Shown in pieces: positions 7,424 to 7,851 of a stretch of 7,851 nt of DNA; position 1 is the first letter of the stretch, and each line of letters starts with the position of its first letter. Source of the stretch: Gemmatimonadaceae bacterium (GTDB lineage Bacteria; Gemmatimonadota; Gemmatimonadetes; Gemmatimonadales; Gemmatimonadaceae); assembly GCA_025451425.1 (NCBI GenBank), contig JANWKK010000106.1, positions 1-7,851 of the forward strand, in the 5' to 3' direction. The notes beneath the pieces are model-generated. The model saw only the letters and a list, made by a program, of their open reading frames with translations, made no database searches and was not told where the DNA came from. A program made the position numbers and the translations under genes.

Positions 7424-7426
7424 CTA
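7393..7426 (+). repeat. left arm of the palindromic element
   Basis: A 34-bp arm differing by one base from the copy at 4283-4316, which lies in the opposite orientation. The two full-length arms therefore face each other across lhr-pdeM, about 3.1 kb apart. Confidence 0.85.
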
Positions 7427-7464
7427 GCCTCTCTTGCTAGTGGTAGGCTTCTAACAAGTGAAGA

Positions 7465-7492
7465 TAGATCCTTCGCTTCGCTCAGGATGACA
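7465..7492 (-). repeat. right arm of the palindromic element, shortened
   Basis: A 28-bp arm sharing the outer TGTCATCCTGAG and the inner GAAGGATCTA with the full 34-bp arms, but lacking 6 bp of the GAGCG/AGCGAC centre. Confidence 0.8.
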
Positions 7493-7497
7493 GGCGT

Positions 7498-7851
7498 TCA
7501 CGGCCCCGACAACCCGATCGGCACTCCGCCCGGCGCGCGCACGACAGCGACTGTGACCCCCTCCATCACGCGCGTCGGCGGCATGATCTCTTGCGCCCCC
7601 TCGATCAGCGCCTTCTCGAACGCGGCCTTCGCGTCCTCGACGTGCACGACCGGCATGCTGCTCGGCGTCTCTGACGCGTGCGTCTGGCGAATACCGCCGC
7701 CGCCCTTTTCAGAGTACGCGAACAGGTGATAGTCGCCGTTAGGCGAAGGCACGCTCGGCCTGAATGCCCAGCCGAACACCGCCGCGCACCACGCCTTCGT
7801 CGCGAGGGGATCGTCGCTCGCGAGCTCCGTGTGCGTGATCCAGCCGTAGAG
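7498..7851 (-). CDS. VOC (glyoxalase/bleomycin-resistance fold) family protein, 5' end cut off by the window edge
   Basis: The visible 117 codons begin LYGWITHTELASDDPLATKA, a typical first beta-alpha unit of a VOC module, then FGW, a strand-rich centre (GDYHLFAYSEKGGGGIRQT), MPVVHVEDAKAAFEKALIEGA (second module's strand-helix) and VAVVRAPGGVPIGL at the end. Single-domain members of this kind are about 115-130 residues, so only a few N-terminal residues and the start lie beyond 7851. VOC proteins use paired beta-alpha-beta-beta-beta modules for metal-dependent isomerase, dioxygenase or drug-binding functions; the metal ligands are not clear enough here to name an activity. The stop codon is 5 bp from the palindromic element. 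The gene precedes lhr in the same direction but is unlikely to share its function. An internal GTG at 7779 would start too late, inside the conserved module. Confidence 0.85.
   Translation of the reverse strand, partial: LYGWITHTELASDDPLATKAWCAAVFGWAFRPSVPSPNGDYHLFAYSEKGGGGIRQTHASETPSSMPVVHVEDAKAAFEKALIEGAQEIMPPTRVMEGVTVAVVRAPGGVPIGLSGP

Larger units (their letters stand above)
7393..7492. mobile_element. 100-bp palindromic MITE/REP-like element between the VOC gene and lhr
   Basis: The left arm (7393-7426) reads TGTCATCCTGAG...GAAGGATCTA and the right arm (7465-7492) is its inverted counterpart, missing 6 bp in the middle. Between them CTTGCTAG (7433-7440) pairs with CTAACAAG (7451-7458) with one mismatch around a 10-nt loop, so nearly the whole unit can fold into one hairpin. 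Outside the arms, ACGCC (7386-7390) and GGCGT (7493-7497) extend the inverted symmetry after a 2-nt break. There is no transposase and no obvious target-site duplication. The left arm merges into the lhr frame, and the right end lies 5 nt from the VOC stop codon. The structure fits a non-autonomous MITE or REP/BIME-type repeat. Confidence 0.75.

Noticed and set aside
7393..7492. Palindromic element as a Rho-independent terminator of the VOC gene
   Set aside because: The hairpin is far longer than a terminator stem, has no T-tract after it, and its arm recurs elsewhere inside a coding sequence.
4283..7492. CRISPR array or IS element suggested by the repeated arms
   Set aside because: There are only three arms in mixed orientation with unequal, non-spacer-like distances, and no cas gene or transposase.

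Overview
The window reads like chromosomal DNA of a high-GC, free-living, Gram-negative bacterium. The best guess is Gemmatimonadota or a neighbouring phylum such as Acidobacteriota. The evidence is a large CBM9-like/DUF5916 outer-membrane-type protein with strong GC-rich codon bias, and a dispersed 'CHPEERSDEGS'-encoding repeat. This assignment is inference, as there is no rRNA or other phylogenetic marker. All recognisable genes lie on the minus strand, so they are transcribed from high to low coordinates. The numerous plus-strand open frames are shadows of GC-rich codons.

In order of transcription: (1) a VOC/glyoxalase-fold protein entering from beyond the right edge (7498-7851); (2) a 100-bp palindromic MITE/REP-like element (7393-7492) jammed between it and the next gene; (3) lhr, a ligase-associated DEXH-box helicase (stop at 4967), whose reading frame runs into the element and has no ATG/GTG/TTG upstream of the Walker A motif; (4) pdeM, a ligase-associated metallophosphoesterase, overlapping lhr by 4 nt (ATGA); its last residues are encoded by another copy of the repeat; (5) a class I SAM methyltransferase resembling the DesVI/TylM1 sugar N-methyltransferases, 8 nt downstream; (6) a NUDIX hydrolase, 3 nt downstream; (7) after a 95-bp gap with two inverted repeats, an 857-residue secreted/outer-membrane CBM9-like/DUF5916 protein; (8) after a 78-bp gap with a possible promoter, a YCII/DGPF-domain protein running off the left edge.

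Genes 3-6 look like one transcription unit: helicase, nuclease-like phosphoesterase, methyltransferase, NUDIX. Lhr and PdeM belong to the known ligase-associated DNA damage response set (ATP-dependent ligase, exonuclease, Lhr, PdeM), but no ligase or exonuclease is in view. The methyltransferase and NUDIX enzyme are plausible accessories, without direct evidence.

The most interesting signals are at DNA level. Near-identical 34-bp repeat arms bracket lhr-pdeM in inverted orientation and appear to have remodelled both the 5' end of lhr and the 3' end of pdeM. The octamer GCCTAACG/CGTTAGGC occurs seven times in 7.85 kb, in several reading frames and both orientations, far more than base composition predicts. 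A strong hairpin abuts the start codon of the DUF5916 gene. I see no clear evidence of a wholly new defence or mobile system.
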